Of a DNA stretch of 64,000 nt, positions 44,491 through 55,307 are shown in pieces. The DNA lies in the NCBI GenBank assembly GCA_030323885.1, contig CM059189.1:46693015-46757014 (forward strand), in the 5' to 3' direction. The first letter of the stretch is position 1; the number at the start of each line of letters is the position of its first letter. The notes under the pieces are model-generated. The model had not been told where the DNA came from. It ran no database searches and saw only the letters and a list, made by a program, of their open reading frames with translations. The DNA is from Branchipolynoe longqiensis (taxonomy: Eukaryota; Annelida; Polychaeta; Phyllodocida; Polynoidae). Both the position numbers and the translations under genes were made by a program.

Positions 44491-44723
44491 GTCGATAGAA
44501 AGCCCGAGCCTACACTTTTACCGACCCAAGGGATTTTTTAACCTCCCACACCACATAGACATGGTATTAGAGCAACTGGCCTTTGATGACGTTGTAAGTT
44601 ATACACAGCGGTGGAAATCCAAATTGGCAGAGCTGGGGGCACGGGGAATCGAACCGGCGACCCTCAGATTAGGAGTCTGACCTAGAAAAAAGTCAGACAC
44701 TCTAACCACTCCGCCACAGAGAA
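44491..44723 (-). mobile_element. SINE-C copy
   Basis: Reversed; GTCGATAGAAAGCCCGAGCC through GAATCGAACCGGCGACC to the CCGCCACAGAG head. Confidence 0.85.
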
Positions 44724-45105
44724 CGCTTGATTGGTTATGGACAGGGAATTGAATCGCGTCTTCAAATAGGTTTACAAAAACACCAGTTTGGGAATATCGA
44801 CCTTGAGAAAAACACTCATCCTGACCTTTTGACCTCAAGAGATTGAAATGGTTCGAGGCCATTCTGCTAATGAAATACTATGAAATTCCACCAAAGAAAG
44901 GCTGTTTTATTGTGAAGCACATAGATTAGCTTAGAGAACAATTAAATGAACTAACAAAACAGTTTTAAAGAAGAGACACTGAGGCAATTATCGCAATACA
45001 ATATGTAGGTCGTGACTCCTGTGTTCAGTTGGAATTATATATTGAAATGAAATCTTCCTATTTTTACATTATTTTTACATGTTATATTCATATGTCATGG
45101 ACAAT

Positions 45106-45424
45106 CATGGACAAAGAAGATCACCAACAAAGAAGTTCTCGGAAAAATTAAAAATAAGAAAAGCTTGTTTGCCACTATACAGACAAAGAAACTTATTTAT
45201 TTTGGCCACATCATTCGTCAGAGTTCAATATACCGTACATTGTTGGAAGGGAAGGTGAATGGCAGCAGAGGGAGAGGGAGACCAAGAACATCATGGTTTA
45301 CAAATATTTCACAGTGGACAGGCTTGAATTATTCACAGTCTATCAGAACAGCACACCATCGGGACAAGTGGAGAACCATTGCATCCAACCCTCGACTAGA
45401 GGACGGAACTATTGATTGATTGAT
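45106..45424 (+). mobile_element. RTE-like LINE 3' end
   Basis: Nearly identical to 9,150-9,468. Residues G-H-I-I-R-Q, S-R-G-R-G-R-P-R-T-S-W and a (ATTG)n tail. Heavily 5'-truncated. Confidence 0.88.
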
Positions 45425-45789
45425 ATGCATACAGTCTATCCCCATTAATTGAGACTACTTTGTTCCGGAACCTAATGTCATATTACCGAGATTGGTAAAT
45501 ACACGATTTCAAGGTATAGTGGGATTTAAACAAATGCATCGATGGATGTGTGTTGCACGCACTCATTGTTTGGTCCGATTGTGATATTTCCAGGTTACAC
45601 TGGGACGGACTAACGTGAGCTGACTGTACATTGCAAAAAGTATTTCACATAGGTTGACGTTGTATCAGTAGATGACCTAACGAATACACTCAACCAGCCA
45701 ATGACTGAGGAGGCCAGGGAATAGATGGAATCTTCCGGCCTTATATCGGTTATATTCGTATAATAGTTTATACAGCATATATCTGTATG
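45425..45789. other. Unassigned sequence
   Basis: No gene or repeat recognised. Confidence 0.45.
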
Positions 45790-46250
45790 CAGTAAAACCT
45801 CTCTAAATCGACCGACCATGGGACCGAATTTAAGTGGTCCATTTAAGGAGGTGGTCGGATTAGGGGATTAGAATATCCTTACACTGGTATAGTTGGGACC
45901 TAAATAAAGCGATTGATATATGACAGGGTGTGACAGTCATAATTTACATTGTCACTGTCACAGCATGTCATGCCCGCACTGACACTGACACTGTCACAGC
46001 CTGCCATGCCCATACTGACACTGTCACCGACTATATTGCCTCTGCTAACACGATACTGGCCTGACAATGTGACATGCCTCTACTGACACAGCCAGGGCAT
46101 GCCATGCCCATACTGACACTGTCTGTGATGGCATGACATGCCTATACTGACACTGTCACGGCTGCCAGACCTTTATTATTACTGTCACACCCTGTCATAT
46201 CCATACTGGTGGTCGATCTGTGGAGGTGGTCGGTTAGAGAGGTTTCACTG
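45790..46250 (+). mobile_element. MITE-P1 containing a minisatellite patch
   Basis: Ends CAGTAAAACCTCTCTAAAT and TTAGAGAGGTTTCACTG. At about 45,925-46,209 the interior is replaced by TGACACTGTCAC minisatellite like that downstream of INSC. Confidence 0.82.
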
Positions 46251-46987
46251 TATATATATATATATAAATAATCAGGAAACTGATATTAACAAAACATACT
46301 ATCAGTATAACATTCATAAATGATGATGGAATTCTGAGTAGAAATTGGCTGAAGTACCAGATATAGTAACTAATCAGCGAATTAAACAAATATAATACTT
46401 AACTATCCAACTACAATGTTCGTAGATCAATGTGCATGGCAATTGGTGAGTTGATGACAAATATCACGTCGGAAGGGATTCAAACAACAGTACTGATGAC
46501 AAAATACTGCCACTGCGTCGATCAGTTCAGCATCGCCCTCTGCATGAACGTTCGGCATTAAATCTATTTTTTTTAAAGCTTCCATTTGAACAGGAGTCTA
46601 TAAATAACATTGATATTTTAAAGACAAGTTCTAACAGGAAGGGAACCCGCTTACAGAAATCAGGAATTACCAGAAAACCTGTGTTTTTGTAACTGGTTAA
46701 ATGCAATTTATTTTTTTACTTTTCATTGTTTATTTTATATCAAGTATATATTTAGGCTGTCTCCAGAAAACCGGAAAATCCACAAATCCAGACCACTTCC
46801 GGAGCCATATAGCTTTCTTGGTTAGTTTAGAAGCAGGAATTAATTCATGGGTCTTAGTTCCAGCCAGATATGAGATCCAAAAAGAACTGGGACATGACCT
46901 AATTTAAGACTTGGGTGTCAGCCTGACTTGGACAGTTGTGTTTGTGTGTGTGTGAGAGTGGGGGGGAAGGGGGTGATCTGTATCCAT
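46251..46987. other. Unassigned, AT-rich
   Basis: A 68-codon plus-strand frame at 46,701 has a hydrophobic start but no recognisable domain. No gene called. Confidence 0.4.
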
Positions 46988-47961
46988 TGTTTTACAGAGC
47001 AGTTCCACAATGCCAGTATCCATATATCCAAACCAATATTGTCCTCACATCACAGGCGTCCTGACATTGGAGGGACAATCCAAGAGAAAGAAAGACAGTT
47101 TGTCCTGGGAAAAATTGTCTGCGCCATCACAGGCATCGATTAAGATTGGTTCTGGCATCCTCTCATGACGGTACTGTGACTGTCACGGTGTGCTATGACT
47201 GTTTTGACTGTCACAGGTTTCATTGTCTGTACCGTGACTTTCAGTGAGCTTTATGACTGTATTTTATAGGCACGGTGTGTCCTAATTGTAATGTGACTGT
47301 CATGGCCCCATCCTGATATGGCCTTAGATGGTGCTAGGACATAGAACATCATCCAACAACAACTGTCATGACCTATCGTGATTGTACTGTGACTGTCATG
47401 GTATGGCATGAATGTAATGTGACTGTCACAGCCTGACATGCCCACACTTACAATGTCACTGTCATGGCCTGTCATGTTTTACAGAGCAGTTCCACAATGC
47501 AAGTATCCATATATCCAAACCAATGTTGTCCTCACATCACAGGCGTCCTGACATCGGAGGGACAATCCAATAGAAAGAAAGACAGTTTGTCCTGGGAAAA
47601 ATTGTTTGCGCCATCACAGGCATCGATTAAGATTGGTTCTGGCATCCTCTCATGACGGTACTGTGACTGTCACGGCGTGCTATGATTGTTTTGACTGTCA
47701 CAGGTTTCATTGTCTGTACCGTGACTTTCAGTGAGCTTTATGACTGTATTTTATAGGCACAGCGTGTCCTAATTGTAATGTGACTGTCATGGCCCCATCC
47801 TGATATGGCCTTAGATGGTGCTAGGACGTAGAACATCATCCAACAACAACTGTCATGACCTATCGTGATTGTACTGTGACTGTCATGGTATGGCATGAAT
47901 GTAATGTGACTGTCACGGCCTGACATGCCCACACTTACACTGTCACTGTCATGGCCTGTCA
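46988..47961 (+). repeat. 487-bp tandem duplication
   Basis: Positions from 46,988 recur nearly unchanged from 47,475, an offset of 487 bp. The unit contains a unique-looking 200-bp part beginning TGTTTTACAGAGCAG, minisatellite units, and a 3' SINE-A fragment (about 47,305-47,362 and 47,792-47,850). The close similarity suggests a recent duplication. Confidence 0.85.
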
Positions 47962-48402
47962 TGCCCTCACTGACACTGACACCGTCACGACCTGCCATGC
48001 CCATACTAACACTGTCACCGACTATATTGCCTCTGCTAACACTATACCAGCCTGACAATGTGACATGCCTATACTGACACAGACAGGGCATGCCAGGCCT
48101 CTGACACTGTCTGTGACGGCATGACATGCCTATACTGACACTGTCACGGCTGCCAGGCCTCTGTTATGAGTGTCACACGCTGTCATTTCCATACTGGCAC
48201 TGCCATGGCATGTAATATCTCTACTATGACACGGTCACTGCATGTCATGCTTCTACTGACACTGTCCCAAACCTGACATGCCTTTACTATGACTGTCACG
48301 GCCTATCATGCCCACACTGACACTGGCACGATCTGTCATGCCTTTACTATGACCGAAACGGCCTGTCATGCCCACACTGACACTGTCACGGCCTGTCATG
48401 CC

Positions 48403-48408
48403 TTTATT
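48403..48408 (-). promoter_or_regulatory. Candidate INSC poly(A) signal within minisatellite
   Basis: Plus strand TTTATT, so AATAAA on the gene strand, about 1.07 kb after the INSC stop and inside one minisatellite unit. Sister units read TTTACTAT (ATAGTAAA on the gene strand), so this unit could have gained a canonical hexamer by one change. No other canonical hexamer was noticed between it and the stop. Use is inferred. Confidence 0.3.
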
Positions 48409-48661
48409 ATGACACTGTCACGGGCTGGCATGCCCACACTGACACTGTCACGACCTGTCATGCCTTTACTATGACACTGTCACGACCTGTCATGCCCACA
48501 CTGACCCTGTCACGACCAGTCATGACTTTAGTATGATTGACACGGCCTATCATGCCCACACTGACACTGTCACGACCTGTCATGACTTTACTATGACTGA
48601 CACGGCCGGTCATGCCCATCCTGACACTGCCACAGCCTGTCATATCCATAGTGACACTGTC

Positions 48662-48707
48662 ACGGCCTCACACAAAGCTCTCCCCGGCCTGTGTCCGGGA
48701 GGAATCC
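48662..48707 (-). pseudogene. Second, shorter copy of INSC last-exon end
   Basis: A diverged fragment that still reads T-Q-A-G-E-S-F-V-stop on the minus strand, followed by the same post-stop GAGGCCGTGACAG sequence as the real exon. It lies about 0.8 kb downstream of the true stop. Together with 49,127-49,186 it shows a higher-order repeat that includes the coding tail. Confidence 0.65.
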
Positions 48708-49126
48708 AATAGTCACAGCCTATCATAATTGTACTTCACACTGTCACAGCCTGTCATGGCCACGCTCACTGTTATGGCCTGTCATGACCATGTTGACACT
48801 GATGCTGGCAGGGCCTGTCATGTCCATACGGACATTGGAACTGACACTGCCATTGATATTGTCACAACCTGTATTGTTTGTACTGACACTGTCATTGCCT
48901 GTCATGTTTGTAATGACACTGTCATGGCCTACCATTCCCACACTGACAGTGTCACGGCATATCATGCCCATACTGACACTGGCACTGACACTGACATTGT
49001 CACAACCTTTCATGTCCGCACTGACACTGTCATGGCCTGTCAAGTTCGTAATGACACTGTTGCGGCCTGTCATTCCCACACTGACACTGTCACGGCCTGT
49101 CATGTCCATACTGACACTGTCACGGC

Positions 49127-49186
49127 CTCACACGAAGGTCTCCTCGGCCGGTGTCGGGGTGGTGCACATGTTGTAGGAGTACATGA
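49127..49186 (-). pseudogene. Duplicated fragment of INSC last-exon end
   Basis: About 60 bp nearly identical to the 3' end of the INSC last exon and its stop. Read on the minus strand in the INSC frame it gives Y-S-Y-N-M-C-T-T-P-T-P-A-E-E-T-F-V-stop, with Ser changed to Thr at PDZ position -2. It is flanked on both sides by minisatellite units and lacks the exon's 5' half and its acceptor. It is probably a repeat-expansion passenger. Confidence 0.8.
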
Positions 49187-49473
49187 CTGTCGAGACCTGC
49201 CATGCCCACACTGACCCTGTCATGGCCTATCATGACCATGATGACACTGGCATGGCCTGCCATGCCATCACTGACACTGTCACGGCCTGTCATACCTCTA
49301 CTGACACTGGGCCGGACTATCATGACCATGCTGACATTGTCACGGCCTGTCATACCTCTACTGACACTGTCACGGACTATCATGACCATGCTGACACTGG
49401 CATGGCCTGTCATGCCCACACGGACACTGACACTGTCACGGTATGTTATGCCTCTACTGACACTGTCACGGCC

Positions 49474-49614
49474 TCACACGAAGCTCTCCTCGGCCGGTGT
49501 CGGGGTGGTGCACATGTTGTAGGAGTCCATGAGTTTCGGCTGGATGAGCTGCTGGAGCTGCTCGTTCTCGTAGTCCACCAACCCGCAGATACTCGTGATC
49601 TTCCTGACGGCGGC
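49474..49614 (-). CDS. INSC: INSC terminal coding exon with PDZ ligand ESFV
   Basis: This exon has 141 nt, 46 codons and TGA (plus-strand TCA at 49474-49476). The acceptor is GGTTCCCACAG. It runs A-A-V-R-K-I-T-S-I, then L-Q-Q-L-I-Q-P-K-L-M-D-S-Y, and ends A-E-E-S-F-V-stop. The final S-x-V matches a class I PDZ ligand (S/T-x-hydrophobic). In the family this tail is associated with binding Par3. Directly after the stop the DNA becomes a minisatellite, and partial copies of this exon end lie inside it (49,127-49,186 and 48,662-48,707). Confidence 0.96.
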   Translation of the reverse strand, partial: AAVRKITSICGLVDYENEQLQQLIQPKLMDSYNMCTTPTPAEESFV

Positions 49615-49663
49615 CTGTGGGAACCAAGCACAACAAACACATCAGTCAGCACCCAGCTCTAAA

Positions 49664-49905
49664 CCTTTTTTTTTTTTCTTTTTTTTTTATTCAGGCTGTA
49701 TTTATACTGTCCATAGCATGTAAGCCCGGGTACCCAGGCTTGTTTTCAATGCAGGCCAGCTGTAGTGTTGGTGTTGTCTTACCAGACAGTAGCTGCTGAT
49801 AAGTCATCCGATTGCCTGCATTTCAGTAGCAGATAGATAGTGTTGTTGGTATGGTTAGTAGCCTATGTTAGTTTTGTTGGTATGGTTAATAGCCTATGTA
49901 ACCTA
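49664..49905 (-). mobile_element. R2 retroposon 3' end
   Basis: T-rich start, then TTATTCAGGCTGTATTTATAC and CCATAGCATGTAAGC; reverse complement of 7,070-7,275. Begins about 50 bp from the INSC last-exon acceptor. Confidence 0.8.
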
Positions 49906-49909
49906 ACCA

Positions 49910-50164
49910 AACACCCTATAATACTAAGACGGCTCACTCAGCCTGTACTGTGTACTCAAAATGATTAAACCCACCACTTGGTGTGCTGGCTGTTCTCTTG
50001 GTTAAACGGTTGCTATATTATATGTATTTCACATTCAGATATACATTTATACATATAATATAGCAACTGTTTAACCAAGAGAACAGCCAGCGCACCAAGT
50101 GGTGGGTTGGATCATTTTGATTACACAGTACAGGCTGAGTGAGCCGTCTTAGTATTATAGGGTC
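49910..50164 (+). mobile_element. MITE-C copy, full palindrome
   Basis: Ends CACCCTATAATACTAAGACG and CGTCTTAGTATTATAGGGTC. The arms pair almost end to end through CCACTTGGTG and CACCAAGTGG. Confidence 0.85.
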
Positions 50165-50165
50165 G

Positions 50166-50196
<31 letters not shown>

Positions 50197-50199
50197 AGG

Positions 50200-51550
50200 G
50201 GCAAGAGCAGAAAGTCAGGAGCAGGATTTTCCAAAAATGGCAGACCTCTAAGCAGGTATAAATGGAGGGTTCAGATTTGGCCTTTTGGGGGGTTCCTAAT
50301 TTTTTTCACTCACACCCTACTCGGTTTATAATGCAATTCGCATCTTAAACTGTTAAAGCAATTAATGATTTATGGGCTTACAAGTCGACTTTTCACCTAT
50401 TGTGTATTCCGGTATTCCTGTTCACCTATTGTAAGTGCACGGAAACCATCGGAACAAATTAACAGTAAACCTGAACAAAACATGCTACACAATATTTAAA
50501 AGCAGAAGTACAACCATTCCTGATTACCTAAACAACATAAAGATAAACAATAACACAATAAAGAGAGTCCCTTCTGTGAAATACCTAGGTATAATTCTAG
50601 ATGAGAACCTCAACTGGGATGAACATATTGATGACTTAAATAATTCAATAATTAAAACGGCTAACTCATTTAAAATAATCAGACGACGGGTACATGAGGA
50701 AAATAAAAAATTACTATACTATGCATACGTTTACTCCAAAATCCAGTATGGTATAGAGGTGTATGGGAGAGCCAAATCATCAACCCTAAAAAAGATACAG
50801 ACACAACAAAACAGAGCCTTGAAAATACTGTATAGCAAAGACTATCTCACCCCAACTAAATCACTTCATAAAGACCTGGACTTACTTATGGTAACTGACA
50901 TTTATAAAATATACATTGCAAAATTTGTTTACAAGCAAAAGAATGGCCTCCTCCCTGAAATATTTGATAATCTCTTCAAAGAAAACAATCAGGTCCATTC
51001 CCATAACACACGACAGATAAATAACATACATCACAAACACACTAGAAACAAATATGGCAAAATAACAACTGAAAACCAAGGAACCAATATCTGGAACTCA
51101 ATACCAGTAGAGATTAGAAACCTTCAAACTTTGAAAAACTTCTGTAAAAAACTAAAGATAAGCTATCTCAATGCATACTAAATCGATTACCAGTAAAGAA
51201 TATATATAATACCCCTATTAACATACATGCAAAATAACTACTGATACTGCATGTAAGTACATGAATCCATGACACAATATCCATATAATATTCCTATCAT
51301 TACTTTGTTTCTTACTAACTGTGAAGAGACGCATCAGTAGCTCATCATAATCATTAGTTAAAAATGTAGCTTAGGTTTAATAATTTGTTATTGTCATCAC
51401 TTATTCATTCACATCATGGAGACCAGCTAGATAAGCATCGCTTTTCTGGGATCCTTTCTGTCTGTAAGGAATTTGTATGCATTTATTGTATCACCTCAAT
51501 TTATTGTAAACATACCTTGCAGAGAGTTAAAATAAAAGAATTGATTGAAT
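50200..51550 (+). mobile_element. 5'-truncated Jockey/CR1-type LINE in INSC intron
   Basis: Frame 50,435-51,181 (248 codons) starts within the RT thumb: K-L-T-V-N-L-N-K-T, V-K-Y-L-G-I-I-L-D-E-N-L-N-W, Y-A-Y-V-Y-S-K-I-Q-Y-G-I, Q-N-R-A-L-K-I-L and W-N-S-I-P. This order is typical of Jockey/CR1-like RTs downstream of the catalytic box. The 3' UTR ends in ATTGA/TTGA repeats (51,540-51,557). The frame is intact but has lost the catalytic part. It is opposite in strand to INSC. Confidence 0.87.
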
Positions 51551-51729
51551 TGAATTGATGGGACTTTAAGTGGGAGATTCCGCTTAGTTCATCAGAACAC
51601 CACCTGGTGTCGACACCAGTACTGCTAGAAGAATAGTGCCGACCTGAGCCGCAAGGTGGCAATATCAGCAGATACAAAGTTCTCGCGCTATAACTTTTCG
51701 GGGTGCGACCAGGATTGATGTTAACACCG

Positions 51730-52040
51730 TATATATATATATATATTACTGTGTATATTGCATAGTAAACATTGGACAGTGTATGTTGATAAAATAAGCA
51801 GTTAAGATTCCATATCAATGTATATCTTGAATAGTAAACACTGGAACTATATATTAGTAAGAGTAACTCAGTAAGCACTGAATGGTGTATGTCAGCATAT
51901 ATCTGACTAAACTAAGCATTGAACAATGAATAACATGCATAGTAATCATTGCATACTATAGATCGGGCATTGTAGGCATTGGACATTGCATTTTGCATAG
52001 TAAGCACTAGACACTGTGTAGAAACTACCCACTCGTCGTG
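51730..52040 (+). repeat. Degenerate AT-rich tandem repeat
   Basis: Units of roughly 40-50 bp containing ATAGTAA(A/G)CA(C/T)TGGACA and GTGTAT, after a (TA)n run at 51,731-51,746. Confidence 0.6.
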
Positions 52041-52050
52041 GTCACCAGTT

Positions 52051-52466
52051 TGTAGAATTTAAAGCTCGGATCTGTGGCTGTGTATGTAGGCTATGAGGAA
52101 AACAATACAGACAAAGAGAAAGGAAGAGAGTAAAGTGTAAGAGAAGAGAGTCCAGCCCTCTGGTTTATTGTTATATAGTTACATGGGTTCTTGGTACAGT
52201 ATCATACCACCTCCTTTCACCAATGGGAATCGAGCATTCCCGGTCTCACCAATAGGAATCCAGCATTCCTGGTCTCTATGGATACCAGTGGTCTGCCCAC
52301 CACCAGTACTGCAGTAGCTGTATGGCCCCCTTGGCCACCACCAACCTTGACCTTTTGAGTGTGGTGACCCCTACCCCAGCAGAAGGGCTAGGCCCTGAGT
52401 GCAATCACACCCAGACCTGCCAGCACCACTATGTCTATTTACATCCCACTCAGGCACCACCAACCC

Positions 52467-52522
<56 letters not shown>

Positions 52523-52596
52523 CTACCTGGCCTAATACACCGATCAGTAATAGAACAATTGAATTCCCCCCTTGCCGAATATCGGAATATTTTACA
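52051..52596 (-). mobile_element. Solo LTR, family L, in INSC intron
   Basis: Reversed copy, TGTAGAATTTAAAGCTCGG to ATCGGAATATTTTACA, with a large (TA)n (52,468-52,521). No matching target duplication seen. Confidence 0.82.
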
Positions 52597-52690
52597 ACTG
52601 TGTATCGTGCATCCTAAAGCATTTGACACTTATTCTTGCATTTCATTGGCTGACTGAGCAGCTGTTGAGTGCACTGCAGATGTTACTTAC

Positions 52691-52767
52691 CAAGCAGGCC
52701 ACCAGAACCGCGTCACTGTAGTTTCTTTCCTTGGGATCTCGACACAATTGCACCAATCGTGGTATTG
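52691..52767 (-). CDS. INSC: INSC penultimate exon, SDAVLVACL block
   Basis: This short exon has 77 nt. Two bases complete an alanine codon from the previous exon, then 25 codons end in phase 0. The acceptor is TTATTTCAG and the donor GTAAGTAACA. It encodes I-P-R-L-V-Q-L-C-R-D-P then R-N-Y-S-D-A-V-L-V-A-C-L, which continues as A-A-V-R-K-I in the last exon. The shared block across this junction is strongly conserved in Inscuteable. It is too short to be seen by ORF length alone. Confidence 0.95.
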
Positions 52768-53069
52768 CTGAAATAATTAGTTAAATCATGAATCAGCGAC
52801 ATCTTTGTCTGACCAACTCTGCAGTTATGTAAGCATATTACATCATTCGCGACAAGCGTTATCACAGTTATGACATGGTGCTAAATATTGATTCTGAATC
52901 TGTTTGTCTGACTATTTGTCGATTTAATTTATTCATGCCAGCACAGGACAACATTAATGACAGGCCATTGTGCTAAATATAGATTTCGAATCTGTTTGTC
53001 TGACTCCACCGACATCCATCTTGGATATTCAGGATATCACGTGTGACAAGCCACTCACAATCACATGAC

Positions 53070-53835
53070 AGCGAAGCTTAGGACATCATTCATGACAGGG
53101 TTGTCACAATCACACATAACGCTGTATATGATATCATGCATGAAGAGCCTGTCACAATCTCATGATAACACGACATGTGACATCATTCATGACAAGCATG
53201 TGACAAGTACATGATGATGGAGCAAATGACATCCTGGGTGACAAGGTTGTCACAATTTCAGGATAGAATATCATAAGACAACATTCATGACAAGCCTGTC
53301 ATATGATAATGCAGCATATGACATCATGCATGACAAGCCTGTCACAAGTACAGTATAATGCAGCATATGACATCATGCATGACAAGCCTGTCACAAGTAC
53401 AGTATAATGCAGCATATGACATCATGCATGACAAGCCTGTCACAAGTACAGTATAATGCAGCATATGACATCATGCATGACAAGCCTGTCACAAGTACAG
53501 TATAATGCAGCATATGACATCATGCATGACAAGCCTGTCACAAGTACAGTATAATGCAGCATATGACATCATGCATGACAAGCCTGTCACAAGTACAGTA
53601 TAATGCAGCATATGACATCATGCATGACAAGCCTGTCACAAGTACATTATAATGCAGCATATGACATCATGCATGACAAGCCTGTCACAAGTACATTATA
53701 ATGCAGCATATGACATCATGCATGACAAGCCTGTCACAAGTACATTATAATGCAGCATATGACATCATGCATGACAAGCCTGTCACAAGTACAGTATAAT
53801 GCAGCATATGACATCATGCATGACAAGCTTGTCAC
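53070..53835 (+). repeat. 49-bp satellite in INSC intron
   Basis: About ten near-identical 49-bp units (CATATGACATCATGCATGAC; AAGCCTGTCACAAGTACA) from 53,300 to 53,835. More degenerate relatives reach back to about 53,030. It lies between the penultimate and the preceding INSC exon. Confidence 0.95.
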
Positions 53836-54046
53836 AATTATATGATAACACTATGTTCAAATTTCAAATTTGTTTGTCCAAGCGACTGCCCATTTGAACA
53901 TTTCTGCCACTATGTGGCATCATCCATGCATGATAGGCCCCACTCCCGAACTCCATTCAGAAGTAGCGTGTGTGTGTGTGGGGGGGGGGGGGGGGAGGAG
54001 GGGGATATCGAGTCCTTTATCTTAAACCGCACGTTGCCATAGTTAC

Positions 54047-54275
54047 CGTTTAGTTCGACGAGTGTCTGCGCGTTTCCGGTTTCCCTGGTGATGCGCGTGA
54101 GGGCAATGGCGGCCTTCTGCTGGACCCGCTCACACGCCGCCATTTCCGCTTCAGTGACGCTCTTCGGACACGGCTGTTGGTGCAGGAAGGTCACCAGAAG
54201 GTCAAGGCCGGCGTTGGTAGTGATGTCCGGGAAGCAGGCCTCGACGGCGGCCATGTTGGCGAGCACAGTAACCAC
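54047..54275 (-). CDS. INSC: INSC internal exon, ACERVQQKAA block
   Basis: This exon has 229 nt, 76 codons plus one base, starting in phase 0. The acceptor is GACAG and the donor GTAACTATGG. It begins V-V-T-V-L-A-N-M-A-A-V-E and includes A-A-C-E-R-V-Q-Q-K-A-A-I-A-L-T-R-I, then ends T-L-V-E-L-N. The ANM helix and the A-C-E-R-V-Q-Q-K-A-A helix are diagnostic of the Inscuteable armadillo domain. A poly-G run (about 53,979-53,998) lies shortly past the donor. Confidence 0.96.
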
Positions 54276-54322
54276 CTGTCAACAGGAGAATGAATGACAC
54301 AGATACTGTATGGTGTCATATA

Positions 54323-54500
54323 CAGTAAAACCTCTCTATACCGACCCCTCCACAGATCGATCACTCCCTTAAGTCGATCGCTTTATTTGTGTCCCAACAA
54401 TACCATTGTAAGGATATTCTAACTCTCTAAACTGACCACCTCCCTAAATGGACCACTTAAAGTTGGTCCCATGGTCGGTCGCTTTAAAGAGGTTTTACTG
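54323..54500 (+). mobile_element. MITE-P1 in INSC intron
   Basis: Ends CAGTAAAACCTCTCTATACC and TTTAAAGAGGTTTTACTG, flanked by TA. Confidence 0.87.
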
Positions 54501-54691
54501 TATTTTTGTTTGGCTTTGTTTGTGTGGATTTTTAGTTGTGGTTTACATTGTTTTGGGGTTTTTTTTGTATTTCTTTTTGTTTTTGTTGTTGATTGTTGTG
54601 AATGGTTTTTGTTGTTGTTTTCTGTTGTTGCTAATTCGTTATTCTTTTGAATAAACCATCGGTCAGTGTTCCTGCTGCCTGCCAATAATAT

Positions 54692-54884
54692 GTTTGTTTG
54701 TTTGTTTGTTGTTGTTTTACATCCTAGCAACATCTAAGGTCATATCAGGACGGGTACCGACTTGTGACAGTGCGCACTCATGGTGACTTTATAGTGCTGT
54801 CCCACTGGGAAACCAGGCCGCCAGCACCATGACCTGGTATCCCACTCAGTCACATTATCCTGACACTGAGCACACCAGTCCTTG
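54692..54884 (-). mobile_element. SINE-A, head-truncated
   Basis: TTTGTTTGTTGTTGTTTTAC tail through CACACCAGTCCTTGC; the tRNA head is absent. Confidence 0.87.
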
Positions 54885-54924
54885 CAGAATTAATTTTACA
54901 GGTGAGCACAAATATATATATATT

Positions 54925-55110
54925 TGTTGTTGTTGTGATGCTTTATTTACTCTATCCATAACGAGTAAGTCGCATCGCGGCTTGTTTTCATTGCTGAACA
55001 GCAATAGTCTGAATTTGGTAGTCGCCTTTTCATCTTAGCTGTTAGTAGTTATGTTGGGTTTGGGGTATTTTTAGTTTTGGGAGGTTTTAGGGGGTTTTTT
55101 TTGGTGCTAC
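54925..55110 (-). mobile_element. R2-related retroposon end
   Basis: GCTTTATTTACTCTATCCATA and GGCTTGTTTTCATTGCTG parallel the R2 end at 49,664. Confidence 0.55.
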
Positions 55111-55307
55111 ATTTGCAACATTTTGGTATATACCTACCCCCTGCACTAGTGTTAGTCAGGATACTCAGTTTACGCTGTGACTTTGTGAGGTCGGGGTATG
55201 AGGTCATTTGAAGAATTATTACGAGTTAGATACTGAATGACGGTTGTGAGTGCGCACACACTACATCAGACGACCTCGCAGCCTTTGTTTGTTTATTGTA
55301 GCTTTAA

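Larger units (their letters stand above)
47150..49473. repeat. Minisatellite forming the INSC 3' flank/UTR
   Basis: Degenerate tandem units of about 30 bp read TGACACTGTCACGG, CCTGTCATGCC and then a variable CACAC or TCTAC stretch on the plus strand. Units alternate between versions with CCACAC, CTCTAC and TTTACTATGAC. On the gene strand the array starts immediately after the INSC stop, so the proximal part is probably transcribed as 3' UTR. Each unit carries near-palindromic GTGACAGTGTCAC-type cores. Open frames rich in M-T-G-x-D-S-V across the array are artefacts of the repeat. A smaller patch of the same repeat lies at about 45,925-46,209. Confidence 0.85.

Noticed and set aside
46701..46907. 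68-codon frame with a signal-peptide-like start
   Set aside because: Hydrophobic AT-rich start, then no recognisable domain. No supporting splice or promoter features.
47738..49662. Met/Thr/Gly/Asp/Ser-rich repeat proteins on both strands
   Set aside because: Artefacts of the minisatellite downstream of INSC. The only supported coding part is the last INSC exon.
53300..53835. CRISPR-like regular array
   Set aside because: The 49-bp units are head-to-tail with no unique spacers, and the genome is animal.
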